This document shows positions 17,427 to 28,333 of a stretch of 64,000 nt of DNA, piece after piece; within the stretch, counting starts at the first letter, position 1; the number at the start of each line of letters is the position of its first letter. Source of the stretch: Hymenobacter cyanobacteriorum (GTDB taxonomy: Bacteria > Bacteroidota > Bacteroidia > Cytophagales > Hymenobacteraceae); NCBI RefSeq assembly GCF_022631375.1, contig NZ_JALBGC010000004.1:372001-436000 (forward strand), in the 5' to 3' direction. The position numbers and the translations under genes are program-made. A model generated the notes under the pieces. The model was not told the DNA's origin. It ran no database searches and saw only the letters and a program-made list of their open reading frames with translations.

Positions 17427-18395
17427 ATGAAACCCCGCGCTTATTCATTGGCTCGTCCGCAATTTTCCGTTGTCAGCCCGGTGTATCAGGCCAATGCGAC
17501 GGTAGAGGAACTGGTGCAGCGCCTGCACGCGGCCTTGCAGCTGCTCTCTCCCGCCTACGAGATTATTTTGGTCGACGACCGTAGTACCGACGACTCCTGG
17601 GCGCGGATTGAAGCACTGGCCGGGCAGGACGGCCGGGTGCGGGGCCTGCGCTTAAGTCGCAACTTTGGGCAGCACCGGGCCATTACGGCCGGGCTTGACC
17701 ATTGCCATGGCGAGTGGGTAGTGGTGCTGGATTGCGACCTGCAGGACCGCCCGGAGGAAATTCCCGCCCTGTTTGCCGCCACCCGCCAGGGCTTCGACCT
17801 GGTGCTGGCCTGCCGTACTCAGCGGCGCGATGTCTGGCACACCCGTTTGCTGTCACGGCTCTTCTATTGGGTTCTGGCCTACCTCACCGGCTTGCCACAA
17901 AATCCTGAGATAGGCAATTTCGGAATTTACCACCGCCGGGTGATTGCGGCGGTGCTTGCGTTGCGCGAAAGCATCCGCTACTTTCCTACCATGGTGCGCT
18001 GGGTAGGCTTTCGGGCCGGGTATTTACCAGTAGAGCACGCGGCGCGGCCGGCTGGGCGCAGCACCTATAGCCTGAGCCGCCGGCTGGGCCTGGGCCTCGA
18101 TATTGTACTGGTCAGTTCGGACAAACCGCTGCGTTTGGCCGTACAGGCAGGGGGGCTGCTGGCGGCCGGAGCCCTGCTGTTTGTGCCCATTACGCTAGTG
18201 CGCTATTGGTTAGGCCTGATTCTGCAGCCCGGCTACGCCAGTCTTATTATTTCAATCTGGTTTTTTTCAGGACTTCTGCTGGCGGCGCTGGGCTTGGTGG
18301 GCCTCTACGTGGGCAAGACCTTTGAACAGGTGAAAAACCGCCCGCTCTACCTCATTGATGAGGTGGCGGAACCCGGTTCCCCCCCCGCCTCATGA
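17427..18395 (+). CDS. Polyprenyl-phosphate glycosyltransferase (GT2, GtrB/ArnC-like)
   Basis: A 322-residue GT2 enzyme of the dolichol/undecaprenyl-phosphate sugar synthase type. The catalytic domain has FSVVSPVYQANATVEELV, ILVDDRSTDDSW, LSRNFGQHRAITAGLDH and VVLDCDLQDRPEEI, where the DxD and the QDxPE motif are typical of DPM1/ArnC/GtrB. The C-terminus has two hydrophobic segments (about residues 230-255 and 265-295), as in membrane-anchored GtrB. Such enzymes load a sugar onto undecaprenyl phosphate for use on the periplasmic side. The last codons overlap the next gene in an ATGA junction. Confidence 0.88.
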   Translation: MKPRAYSLARPQFSVVSPVYQANATVEELVQRLHAALQLLSPAYEIILVDDRSTDDSWARIEALAGQDGRVRGLRLSRNFGQHRAITAGLDHCHGEWVVVLDCDLQDRPEEIPALFAATRQGFDLVLACRTQRRDVWHTRLLSRLFYWVLAYLTGLPQNPEIGNFGIYHRRVIAAVLALRESIRYFPTMVRWVGFRAGYLPVEHAARPAGRSTYSLSRRLGLGLDIVLVSSDKPLRLAVQAGGLLAAGALLFVPITLVRYWLGLILQPGYASLIISIWFFSGLLLAALGLVGLYVGKTFEQVKNRPLYLIDEVAEPGSPPAS

Positions 18396-19108
18396 GCACG
18401 CCACTGTTGGAAACGCTGGCTTGGGACAGCCAGTTTTTAGGTTTTGGCGTGGCCCGCGCGGTGGTGGCCCCGGTCAACGTCGATGGGCTAAACGAGCTGC
18501 TGGCCGAGGCCCGCGCCCAGCAATTGCGCTTGGTGTATCTGTTGCTCGACCCTGCCGACTCGGTTAGCGCGGCCGCCGTACAGCGAGTTGGTGGCCAACT
18601 CGTCGACCGTAAAGTGCTGTTGCAGCGGCCGCTGGCCGGTCCACTCCCCAGCAGCCCGTCCAATGCACAGCTAGTTCGTGCCTGGAGCCCGGCTCTAGAA
18701 GAACTGGCCTGGCAAAGCGGCACGTATTCTCGCTTCCGGCTCGACCCGAAATTTGCCCCAGGAGTATTCGAACGGCTCTATAGCCAATGGCTGCGGGACT
18801 CACTCGCCGGCGAGTTGGCCCGGGCAGTATGGGCGTGCTTTGACCCCGATGGCACACCCACTGGCCTGCTCACGATGCAGGCCGATGGTGAAGTGGCCAC
18901 CATCGGCCTGCTGGCGGTGCGCGCCGGCAGGCGGGGGCAGGGCCTGGGCCAGTACTTGCTGCAGGCCGCCCTGCCCGCGGCGCGGGAGTGGCAGTGCGCG
19001 CAAGTGCGCGTCACCACGCAGCTCGACAATGCGCGTGCGTGCCGTTTCTACGCCTATTGCGGTTTTACGCCTGCGCACATCGAGCACGTTTACCACCTCT
19101 GGCTCTGA
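18392..19108 (+). CDS. GNAT-family acetyltransferase (WecD-like)
   Basis: A 238-residue protein with a GNAT acetyl-CoA-binding core in its C-terminal half: IGLLAVRAGRRGQGLGQYLL contains the RGQGLG pyrophosphate loop (motif A), and NARACRFYAYCGF is the usual motif B end. The N-terminal half (LETLAWDSQFLGFGVARA) matches the opening of dTDP-fucosamine acetyltransferase WecD (WDSxFFGF). It overlaps the previous gene by 4 bases, and the WecE-like aminotransferase starts 44 bases downstream. Together they would make dTDP-Fuc4NAc from dTDP-4-keto-6-deoxyglucose. WecD identity is inferred from context and the N-terminal motif. Confidence 0.75.
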   Translation: MSTPLLETLAWDSQFLGFGVARAVVAPVNVDGLNELLAEARAQQLRLVYLLLDPADSVSAAAVQRVGGQLVDRKVLLQRPLAGPLPSSPSNAQLVRAWSPALEELAWQSGTYSRFRLDPKFAPGVFERLYSQWLRDSLAGELARAVWACFDPDGTPTGLLTMQADGEVATIGLLAVRAGRRGQGLGQYLLQAALPAAREWQCAQVRVTTQLDNARACRFYAYCGFTPAHIEHVYHLWL

Positions 19109-19126
19109 AGCCGGAGCCCTTGGGCG

Positions 19127-19134
19127 TACCTTTG
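19127..19134 (+). promoter_or_regulatory. Putative -7 element TACCTTTG before the aminotransferase
   Basis: TACCTTTG matches TAnnTTTG and ends 18 bases before the ATG at 19153, giving a leader of roughly 12 bases if used. No clear -33 element was found. It would give the aminotransferase a promoter separate from the upstream operon. Confidence 0.35.
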
Positions 19135-19152
19135 CTGGCCAGCTGCCTGCGC

Positions 19153-20289
19153 ATGTCGTTTGCCATTCCCTTCAACAAGCCTTATTTCTCCGGCCACGAA
19201 ACCCGCTACATCGAGCAGGCCGTACGCTCGGGTAAAATATCCGGCGATGGTCTTTTCACCCAACGGGTGCATGCGTACTTCGAGCAGCAACTTGGGTTTG
19301 GCCGGGCACTGCTGACCACTTCCTGCACCGACGCATTGGAAATGGCCGCGCTGCTGCTCGACATCCGTCCCGGCGATGAGGTTCTGATGCCATCTTTCAC
19401 CTTCGTGAGCGCTGCCAACGCGTTTGTGTTGCGCGGAGCCAAAGTAATATTTATCGATAGCACGCCGCTTAACCCCAACCTCGATGCCGGGGCACTGGCT
19501 GCCCTTGTCACGCCCCGTACCCGGGCCATTGTGCCGGTGCACTACGCCGGCATTGCCTGCGACATGGATACGGTGCTGGCCGTGGCCCGCCAGCACCAGG
19601 TAGCCGTGGTAGAAGACGCTGCTCACGCCATCGACAGTTACCACCACGGCCGCCCCTTGGGCAGCCTGGGCCAGCTGGGCACGTTCTCTTTTCACGAAAC
19701 CAAGAACATTATTGCCGGCGAGGGCGGCTTGCTAGCCATCAACGACCCGAAATATGGGGCTCGGGCCGAGATTATCCGTGAAAAGGGTACTTCCCGGTCA
19801 GCATTTTTTCGCGGCGAAGTGGCTAAGTATAGTTGGGTGGATGTGGGTTCGTCGTTTCTTCCTTCCGACATCATTGCCGCCTATCTCTGGGCTCAGCTCG
19901 AAAACCTAGCCGATATTCAGCAACGCCGCCGGGCCATCTGGCAACGCTATGCCCATGCGCTGGCTCCGCTAGCTGCCCACGGAGTGGGCTTGCCGCAGCT
20001 GCCCGCCTACGCCACCAACAACGGCCATCTGTTTTACCTCGTATGCCGCAGCTTGGCCGAGCGCACCGCGTTGATTGCGGAACTGCGCCATCACGGCATT
20101 ATGGCGGTTTTCCACTACGTGCCCTTGCACAGCAGCCCTTACTACCACCCGCAGCATGACGGCCGGGCCCTGCCATGGGCCGACCATTACGGCAACTGCT
20201 TAGTGCGGCTGCCCCTGTTCTATGAGCTGACCGCTGCTGAGCAGGACCATGTTGCCGGGGTTGTGCTGCAATTTTACCAAACTTATTAA
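19153..20289 (+). CDS. wecE: dTDP-4-amino-4,6-dideoxygalactose transaminase (WecE/RffA-like)
   Basis: A PLP-dependent aminotransferase of the DegT/DnrJ/EryC1 family. The N-terminus IPFNKPYFSGHETRYI and SGKISGDGLFTQRV are characteristic of WecE. VVEDAAHAID holds the PLP-ring Asp. FSFHETKNIIAGEGG holds the Schiff-base Lys, with the HETKN sequence seen in WecE rather than the HxxK of other members. It converts dTDP-4-keto-6-deoxy-D-glucose with glutamate to dTDP-4-amino-4,6-dideoxygalactose. I place the start at ATG 19153, which gives 378 residues, the family size. Its neighbour resembles WecD, the next enzyme. Confidence 0.88.
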   Translation: MSFAIPFNKPYFSGHETRYIEQAVRSGKISGDGLFTQRVHAYFEQQLGFGRALLTTSCTDALEMAALLLDIRPGDEVLMPSFTFVSAANAFVLRGAKVIFIDSTPLNPNLDAGALAALVTPRTRAIVPVHYAGIACDMDTVLAVARQHQVAVVEDAAHAIDSYHHGRPLGSLGQLGTFSFHETKNIIAGEGGLLAINDPKYGARAEIIREKGTSRSAFFRGEVAKYSWVDVGSSFLPSDIIAAYLWAQLENLADIQQRRRAIWQRYAHALAPLAAHGVGLPQLPAYATNNGHLFYLVCRSLAERTALIAELRHHGIMAVFHYVPLHSSPYYHPQHDGRALPWADHYGNCLVRLPLFYELTAAEQDHVAGVVLQFYQTY

Positions 20290-20303
20290 GTAAGCTTTCT
20301 TCA

Positions 20304-21374
20304 GTGCGCATTCTATTCGTCGTTCCCTATCCGCCCGGCCGGGCACCTTCGCAGCGCTTCCGTTTCGAGCAATACCTTGACGTGCTGCAGGCAAGCGGAC
20401 ATCAATACCGGCTCGTGCCTTTTCTGTCGGTAGCTACCTGGGATATTCTATACCGGCCCGGACACACCATTGCCAAAGCGGTAGGAATCCTCGGCGGCTT
20501 TGCCCGACGGGCAGCCCTGCTGTTTTCGGTGCCGAAGTACGATTTTGTGTTTGTGCACCGCGAAGCTGCACCGGTAGGCCCGCCCATATTCGAGTGGCTG
20601 ATGGCCCGGGTGCTGCGCAAGAAGCTTATTTACGACTTCGACGACGCCATTTGGCTAGCCAATACTTCGGAAGCGAACAAGATTGCCGCCGGCGTGAAGT
20701 GGCACCACAAGGTGGCCGATATTTGCCGCTGGGCTTACAAAAACAGCTGCGGCAATACCTATCTGGCCGACTACGCTCGGCAGTTCAACCCCCGTGCCAT
20801 TGTCAACCCCACCACCATCGACACAGTGAACCTGCACAACCGGGTGCGCGACCAGGCAGCTCCCGGCCGCTTGGTTATTGGCTGGACGGGCACGCATTCC
20901 ACCTTGAAATACCTCGACCAAGTGGTGCCCGTACTGGCTCAGCTTGAGGCCGAAGGCCTGGATTTTGAGTTCCGAGTTATCTCAAACCAGCCGCCAGCTT
21001 TCCCGCTGCGCTCGCTGGTATACCTTCCCTGGCGCAAGGAAACCGAGATTGCCGACCTACTGGGCTTTCACATCGGCCTGATGCCGCTGGAAGACGACCT
21101 TTGGGCCAAAGGTAAATGTGCATTTAAAGCCCTGCAATACATGGCCTTGGGTGTTCCCCCGCTGGTGTCGCCAGTGGGCATGAATACCGAAGTGGTGCAG
21201 CACGGCCAGAATGGTTTTGTGTGCGCCACGCCCCAGGAGTGGGAAGCAAGCCTGCGCCGGATTCTGGCCGATGCCGGCTTGCGTCAGCAGTTAGGTGCAG
21301 CAGCCCGTGCTACCATCGAGCAGCGTTATTCGGTAGTGGCCAACACCCCCAACTTTCTGGCCTTGTTCAGCTAG
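20304..21374 (+). CDS. Glycosyltransferase (GT4-like)
   Basis: A 356-residue enzyme starting at GTG. The opening RILFVVPYPPGRAPSQRFRFEQY is typical of a GT4 subgroup in Bacteroidota polysaccharide clusters. Basic and aromatic residues follow (VHREAAPVGPP, YDFDDAIW) and mark the acceptor domain. The donor domain begins LVIGWTGTHSTLKYL, and GLMPLEDDLWAKGKCAFKALQYMALGVPP (in parts: PLEDDLWAKGK, KALQYMALG) carries the nucleotide-binding lysine and glutamate region. It follows the aminotransferase by 14 bases, so it may transfer the amino sugar made by its neighbours. It converges with the next gene, 2 bases apart. Confidence 0.85.
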   Translation: MRILFVVPYPPGRAPSQRFRFEQYLDVLQASGHQYRLVPFLSVATWDILYRPGHTIAKAVGILGGFARRAALLFSVPKYDFVFVHREAAPVGPPIFEWLMARVLRKKLIYDFDDAIWLANTSEANKIAAGVKWHHKVADICRWAYKNSCGNTYLADYARQFNPRAIVNPTTIDTVNLHNRVRDQAAPGRLVIGWTGTHSTLKYLDQVVPVLAQLEAEGLDFEFRVISNQPPAFPLRSLVYLPWRKETEIADLLGFHIGLMPLEDDLWAKGKCAFKALQYMALGVPPLVSPVGMNTEVVQHGQNGFVCATPQEWEASLRRILADAGLRQQLGAAARATIEQRYSVVANTPNFLALFS

Positions 21375-21376
21375 CG

Positions 21377-22732
21377 TTAGGCACGGGCCAATTGGGCAGT
21401 TCTTGCTTGGCGCGCCTTGCGCAGACTGGCCGCTGAATTAATAAGGCTTTGCATAATATATAGCCCGCTCAGATAGAAAGGCATGAGGGGAATTTTATAA
21501 CGTACCAACGTGCCGAAGTTACCACTGGAAATGCCGACGGAAACGGCGAAAATCAGACTAAACACAAAGCAAAGTGTAAGCACTGGCACACTGCTTACGG
21601 TGGCCAACGCTCTGCCTACGCCCACTTGCCATAAAATACGCAGTGTGAGAATAAGAAAATAAGTTGACTCCAAGGCGGAAAGTAGCATAGTAGGGTTGCG
21701 AGCCTCCCACAGAAAAGGACGGAATAATGCTACTACTACTGCTTGCGGGGCAAGTTTGGCCATACCGCCCAAAGTGCCATCCTGAACCCCAATGTTATAA
21801 CCCGAGCCTTGTTCTGTTTTGCTTACCTGTTGCAAGTAATCGGCAGTAAGCTTGCTTTGTTCTCCAATTTTATCAAGATTAAAACGAGCATCGGCCGCAG
21901 CTAATTGTGACATCGCAAAAAAGGCAGCAACAGCTCCTAAACCCAGAAAAACCGGCTTAGCCAATAGGCGTACAAGCGGGCTACGTATATCTCGAGTACT
22001 TTCATTGAATACCCACAACAAGGCTGGCGGCATGAATGCCAGCAGAATATAGATTTTCATGGCGAAGACAACGCCTACTGCCCCGGTTCCGAGTAATACA
22101 CAGCGCAAAATATCACGTCGCTGGATGGCACCTCGATAAAAAGCATAAAACAACCAGCCCAACGCACCCAAACAAAGCGAATCTTTAAGCAAGCCCGAGC
22201 CCCAGAAAAATACCGAAGGCAGGAAAAATACGGCCGTAGCCAATTCCTTATAAGCGGCCGGCTGAATCTTGGCGAAAGTCATGTACATAGCCCACATGCC
22301 CGTGAAGGTGGCGGCAGCAAATAGCACGGCAATCACAGTGTAGGTGTTGAAACTGAGTAGCGCAAAAACAGCGGCTACTCGAATTACAAAGTATTCATTG
22401 CTCCCATGACCAAACCAAGTCAATTGGTCGGTGTATTTACTAATTGCCGGGGTCACATCGCCAGAAGTTGTAACCAACTCGAAACCCGCCGCAAACGAAT
22501 CACCAAAAGCATGGTAAACAATGCCAGCCTGGTGGTAGTAGTTGTTGGTATCGCCTGCGTACAGCGTATGATAAAGAATGCCTAGAGCAATAGCTCCGAC
22601 CAGCTTCACTGTTAGGGCCGGAATAAAGTACTTTTTTGTATATACGTTTGTGACCGATGACCGTACTCCATAGGCAATAGCATAAATGAGAGCTAAATAA
22701 AAAGGAGTAATAAATAAGTCTTTGAGTTCCAT
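21377..22732 (-). CDS. Polytopic membrane protein, Wzy/EpsG-like candidate polymerase
   Basis: A 451-residue integral membrane protein with at least ten hydrophobic segments, for example near residues 8-25, 42-62, 122-150, 168-188, 205-240, 252-270 and 370-440. A large loop around residues 280-330 contains the charged segment LDKIGEQSKLTADYLQQV. Its layout (many helices, long external loops, no ATPase or transporter motif, position in a glycosyltransferase cluster) fits an O-antigen or exopolysaccharide polymerase, but those families have little sequence conservation and I see no decisive motif. It is downstream of the TPR gene, only 3 bases apart, on the minus strand. A flippase such as Wzx was not seen. 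Confidence 0.6.
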   Translation of the reverse strand: MELKDLFITPFYLALIYAIAYGVRSSVTNVYTKKYFIPALTVKLVGAIALGILYHTLYAGDTNNYYHQAGIVYHAFGDSFAAGFELVTTSGDVTPAISKYTDQLTWFGHGSNEYFVIRVAAVFALLSFNTYTVIAVLFAAATFTGMWAMYMTFAKIQPAAYKELATAVFFLPSVFFWGSGLLKDSLCLGALGWLFYAFYRGAIQRRDILRCVLLGTGAVGVVFAMKIYILLAFMPPALLWVFNESTRDIRSPLVRLLAKPVFLGLGAVAAFFAMSQLAAADARFNLDKIGEQSKLTADYLQQVSKTEQGSGYNIGVQDGTLGGMAKLAPQAVVVALFRPFLWEARNPTMLLSALESTYFLILTLRILWQVGVGRALATVSSVPVLTLCFVFSLIFAVSVGISSGNFGTLVRYKIPLMPFYLSGLYIMQSLINSAASLRKARQARTAQLARA

Positions 22733-22735
22733 TGC

Positions 22736-23992
22736 TTATACGGCCTTACGGTTCTTTTTCAGCCAAAGACTTGCCTCTTTATACATCTCCGATTTGCGAG
22801 AGGCCTTATCAGCTACCACTTCGTAATAGCGCTTAGCAGCTGCTACGTCTTTTTCTTTCGCCGCTATGCGAGCCAAATTGGCATTGGCAAACAGGTAAAA
22901 TCCGCCGTCGGTGTCACCAGTACTTTCCGAAAACACGATGCAACGCTGAAAATAATCCTTCGCCTTGGCCAAATCGCGGTAGCGGTTTTGCATCAGATAG
23001 CCTAAGAAATAGCTGGCGTAGCGCCCACTAATGGCCTCGTAGCCAGGCATGCCTTTGTTGATTTTATCGAGAATTTCGCGGCTCACCCGCTCACAGTCAG
23101 TGAACTCGCCTTGGTCGTAAGCCAGCAACGCGTAGAAGCGTTGAAAGAAACCGTTGTCAGGATAAGTAGTGGCCAACTGCTTGGCCACGGGTAGGGCTTC
23201 TTCAGCGTTGTTTTCCTCATTTTTGAGGATACGCATTAAAAATACCTTCGCCTCGGTGGCGGTGTAGAAGCCATTGGCGGCTACGCTGCGCAACTGCTGA
23301 AGCCCCACTTTCTTATCGCCTTTCGGAAAAAACAGCAGCACTGGCTTGAGCAATGTGTAGTTCTCGCCAATCCAAACCGAATAGTAGTTAAACAGGGCCT
23401 GCCCGAACTGAAATTCCGGGCTTAGTCCATTGGCTTCCTGGCTCTTTTTGAGGTAGTTGAGTGAGCGTCGAGCATCTACGGTCGCTTTGCGCCAGTCGTG
23501 ACGCTCGCCGTGCAGCCGGGCCGAAAACCCGTAGGAGGCTGACAGGAAAAAGCTGGCTTCGTAATTGTTGTTGTCGGCATCGAACAGCTTCTGGGCTTTG
23601 GTCGCGGCCGTATCGATATAGGCGAAAAAAGCTTTGTCGTACTGTGTCGACTGAAAATTAGATGGCTGAATTTTCCACCACGTGCTGAGGCCCAGTAAAA
23701 AGTAGGGCATGGGGTGGTTGGGGTAGCGGCGGCGCAACGAGCGAAACTGCTTCTCCGCTTTGTCGAACTTAAAATTGTAAATATTATGGACGGCCCCATC
23801 TAGTTCCAGCTGAATGTCTTTGTCGAGCAGAAGCCAGCCTTTCGTGTCCACCGCCGACGGTAGTACGCCTACCGAATCGAGAGCCACGGTGCGCATCGGC
23901 GGCACCTGGCGAATGGTATCAGGCGTTTGGGCTCGGCCCGGCAGCGGCAGCAACAGCAGCGCGAGGCAGAAACAAAGCAGCGAACGCAGCAT
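22736..23992 (-). CDS. Secreted tetratricopeptide-repeat protein
   Basis: A 418-residue protein with an N-terminal signal peptide (LRSLLCFCLALLLLPLPGRA, cleavage after RA-Q). The mature part consists of helical repeats of TPR type, for example FDKAEKQFRSLRRRYPNHPM, PYFLLGLSTWWKI, LPVAKQLATTYPDNGFFQRF and DLAKAKDYFQRCIVFSEST. It probably sits in the periplasm or on an outer membrane complex as a scaffold. The open frame extends to 24397, but that would overlap the opposite gene and lacks a signal, so ATG 23992 is chosen. Translation into the membrane protein that follows is nearly continuous, which suggests they work together in polymer synthesis or export. Confidence 0.75.
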   Translation of the reverse strand: MLRSLLCFCLALLLLPLPGRAQTPDTIRQVPPMRTVALDSVGVLPSAVDTKGWLLLDKDIQLELDGAVHNIYNFKFDKAEKQFRSLRRRYPNHPMPYFLLGLSTWWKIQPSNFQSTQYDKAFFAYIDTAATKAQKLFDADNNNYEASFFLSASYGFSARLHGERHDWRKATVDARRSLNYLKKSQEANGLSPEFQFGQALFNYYSVWIGENYTLLKPVLLFFPKGDKKVGLQQLRSVAANGFYTATEAKVFLMRILKNEENNAEEALPVAKQLATTYPDNGFFQRFYALLAYDQGEFTDCERVSREILDKINKGMPGYEAISGRYASYFLGYLMQNRYRDLAKAKDYFQRCIVFSESTGDTDGGFYLFANANLARIAAKEKDVAAAKRYYEVVADKASRKSEMYKEASLWLKKNRKAV

Positions 23993-24100
23993 AAACGGTA
24001 TATAGAGGGCAGGACTGGCGTTCCGCGGAAGAGCCGAAGGGGAAATGGAACAGCTAAAGTACGGACTTTGGCCTAGCTTTGGACGTTTTCCCGGTTTCCT

Positions 24101-25015
24101 ATGCAACTCCTGCACCAGCTTTGCCGCATCGCGGCCCCCTCGGGCAACGAAGCTCAACTCACCCAATTCGTCCTCGACTACGTGCGTCGGCACCAAGCTT
24201 CGTGGCAGCACCAGCCCCGCGTGGTGGCCCACGAAAACCTGCAGGATTGCCTGCTGCTGGTGTTTGGTGAGCCCCGCACAGCCGTTTTCGCCCACCTCGA
24301 CAGCATCGGCTTCACGGTGCGCTACGGGCGCCAGCTCGTGCGCATCGGGGGCCCGCAGGCCGAGGCCGGATATCGATTGGTAGGGAAGGATTCGCAAGGT
24401 GAGATAGATTGTACTTTAACGGTTGATGAAGAAACCGGCGAACTTGGCTATGCGTTCCCGCGCGAAATCGACCGGGGCACCGAACTGACGTTTTACTGCG
24501 ACTTCCGCGAAACCGAAAATACGGTACAAAGCTGCTACCTCGACAACCGCCTTGGCGTGTGGAATGCCCTGCGCCTATGCGAAACGCTGGAGCACGGCAT
24601 CATCGCCTTCTCGTGTTGGGAGGAGCACGGCGGCGGCTCGGTGGCCTACCTGGCCAAGTATATTTACGACACCTACGGCGTGCGCCAAGCCCTCATCTCC
24701 GACATTACGTGGGTGACAGAAGGCGTACATGCGGGCCAAGGCTGCGCCATTTCGCTGCGCGATTCGCTCATCCCGCGCCGCAGCTACGTCAACCGCATTC
24801 GGGCCATTGCCGCCGCTTCGGGCGTCCCGCACCAACTCGAAGTAGAAGGCAGCGGCGGCTCCGACGCCAAAGAGCTGCAACACGCCGCCGCGCCTTGGGA
24901 CTGGTGCTTCATTGGTGCGCCTGAAGACCACGTGCATTCACCTGATGAATTGGTGCACAAACGCGACATCGATAGCATGCTCGTCCTCTACCAGGTGCTG
25001 ATGCGCGAGCTGTAA
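24101..25015 (+). CDS. M42/M20-like metallopeptidase
   Basis: A 304-residue dinuclear-metal aminopeptidase-like protein. Metal ligands expected for the M42/M28 fold are visible in order: AHLDSIGF (H and D), LDNRLG (bridging D), WEEHGGGS (catalytic and ligand glutamates), SDITW (D) and HVHSPDE (final H). The N-terminus LLHQLCRIAAPSGNEAQLTQFV is the standard opening of this clan. No signal peptide is present, so it should be cytosolic, cleaving N-terminal residues from peptides. It is shorter than typical M42 members (about 340-360). It is divergent from the TPR gene, with a TAGCTTTG element at 24074-24081. Confidence 0.8.
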   Translation: MQLLHQLCRIAAPSGNEAQLTQFVLDYVRRHQASWQHQPRVVAHENLQDCLLLVFGEPRTAVFAHLDSIGFTVRYGRQLVRIGGPQAEAGYRLVGKDSQGEIDCTLTVDEETGELGYAFPREIDRGTELTFYCDFRETENTVQSCYLDNRLGVWNALRLCETLEHGIIAFSCWEEHGGGSVAYLAKYIYDTYGVRQALISDITWVTEGVHAGQGCAISLRDSLIPRRSYVNRIRAIAAASGVPHQLEVEGSGGSDAKELQHAAAPWDWCFIGAPEDHVHSPDELVHKRDIDSMLVLYQVLMREL

Positions 25016-25051
25016 GCGAGAGCCAAATAAATAATTCGATTTTCGCCGCAC

Positions 25052-25084
25052 GAGCCCTGATTGAAGCAATTCAAATCAGGGCTC
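25052..25084 (+). terminator. Hairpin downstream of the metallopeptidase gene
   Basis: GAGCCCTGATTGAA (25052-25065) pairs with the complement ending at 25084, with one bulged base and a 4-base loop. There is no downstream T-run, so it may be a weak terminator or an mRNA-end stabiliser. Confidence 0.45.
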
Positions 25085-25252
25085 TAGTGCTGTCTGGACC
25101 GGTATCGATTGCGGAGCGTCTGGTTGGCCGGAAGTACTTGGCAAAAGGCTTTTGCTAAAGAGATTAATTGAAAAGGTTGTATTCGATAGCATTTCCGCTA
25201 TTTTGCGAACCGAAAACCGCTTAACTCACTTTTTCCCACCCATTCACCTTTT

Positions 25253-27490
<2,238 letters not shown>

Positions 27491-27495
27491 CCTGA

Positions 27496-27667
27496 ACCGC
27501 AGATTTAAGAAACGAAGCGGATTGAACGGGTTACGTTTGCCCTGACTCGTGAAACAAAAAGGCCGCTACTTTATAGGTAGTGGCCTTTTTGGTGGTATGC
27601 CATTCATTCAAAAAGGTGGCAGGCAGTTGAATCCGTTCAATCCGTTTCATCCGTTAAATCTGCGGTC
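27496..27667. repeat. Palindromic intergenic repeat (ACCGCAGATTTAA type) enclosing the hppA terminator
   Basis: ACCGCAGATTTAA at 27496-27508 is mirrored by TTAAATCTGCGGT at 27655-27667, and CGGATTGAACGG at 27518-27529 by a complementary stretch near 27632-27643. The arms flank the terminator hairpin. This kind of repeat (accgcagatt...cggattgaacgg) is common between genes in GC-rich Bacteroidota. Confidence 0.65.
27556..27590 (+). terminator. Intrinsic terminator of hppA
   Basis: AAAAAGGCCGCTAC and GTAGTGGCCTTTTT form a stem (one G-T pair) around a short AT loop, ending in five T residues. It lies 65 bases after the hppA stop codon and could work in both directions. Confidence 0.8.
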
Positions 27668-27718
27668 CAGACGATTCCGGCCGTAGCTTTGCACCCTCAT
27701 TACACCCCCTCGCGCCGC

Positions 27719-28258
27719 ATGGGCCACGCCAACGTTACCATCCACAACAAAGAATTTCGGCCGTATCTGTCGGCTAATCAGCTGGATGAAGCTGTGGTAG
27801 CGCTGGCCACCCGCCTGAGTGCCGACTACGCCGGCCGCCGGCCTTTGTTCGTGGTGGTGCTTACCGGCGGCTTCATGTTTGCCTCCGATTTGTTGAAATA
27901 TTACCGGGGCGATTGCGAGATTGTCTTCATCCGGGTAGCCTCCTACGAGGGCACCGGCAGCACCGGCGTGGTGCAGGAAGTGTTGGGCCTGCGCGAAGAG
28001 GTGCAGGGCCGCGACATCATTCTCGTCGAAGACATCGTGGACACCGGCACCACTATGCACCACCTGCTGCCCACGCTGCAAAGCAAAGGCCCGGCGTCGG
28101 TGGAGATTGCCACGCTGTTTTTCAAGCCCGAAAGCCTGCGCCACGAGTTGACTATCCGCTACGTGGCCAAGGAAATCCCCAACGATTTTGTGGTGGGCTA
28201 CGGCCTCGACTACGACGGGCTGGGCCGCAACCTGCCCGATGTGTACGTGGCCGTGTAG
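27719..28258 (+). CDS. hpt: Hypoxanthine phosphoribosyltransferase
   Basis: A 179-residue purine-salvage enzyme that joins hypoxanthine or guanine to PRPP. The PRPP-binding motif VEDIVDTGTTM lies at about residues 104-114. The flexible-loop region EGTGSTGVVQEV follows VASYEGT. The purine-specificity segment DFVVGYGLDYDGLGRNLPDVYV is near the C-terminus. The ATG at 27719 is chosen over the TTG at 27689 because the family begins just before the HNKEF segment. The gene is followed 75 bases later by adk, probably in one transcript that ends at the terminator after adk. Confidence 0.92.
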   Translation: MGHANVTIHNKEFRPYLSANQLDEAVVALATRLSADYAGRRPLFVVVLTGGFMFASDLLKYYRGDCEIVFIRVASYEGTGSTGVVQEVLGLREEVQGRDIILVEDIVDTGTTMHHLLPTLQSKGPASVEIATLFFKPESLRHELTIRYVAKEIPNDFVVGYGLDYDGLGRNLPDVYVAV

Positions 28259-28333
28259 CAACGATTCTGCCCCCGATTGAGTAACTTGCCCAACCCCACC
28301 ATACCACCTGCCTCCGCGCAACTCTCCTCGTTC

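Noticed and set aside
23992..24397. Long N-terminal extension of the TPR protein
   Set aside because: It would overlap the opposite metallopeptidase start and hide a good signal peptide at 23992, so the shorter start is used.
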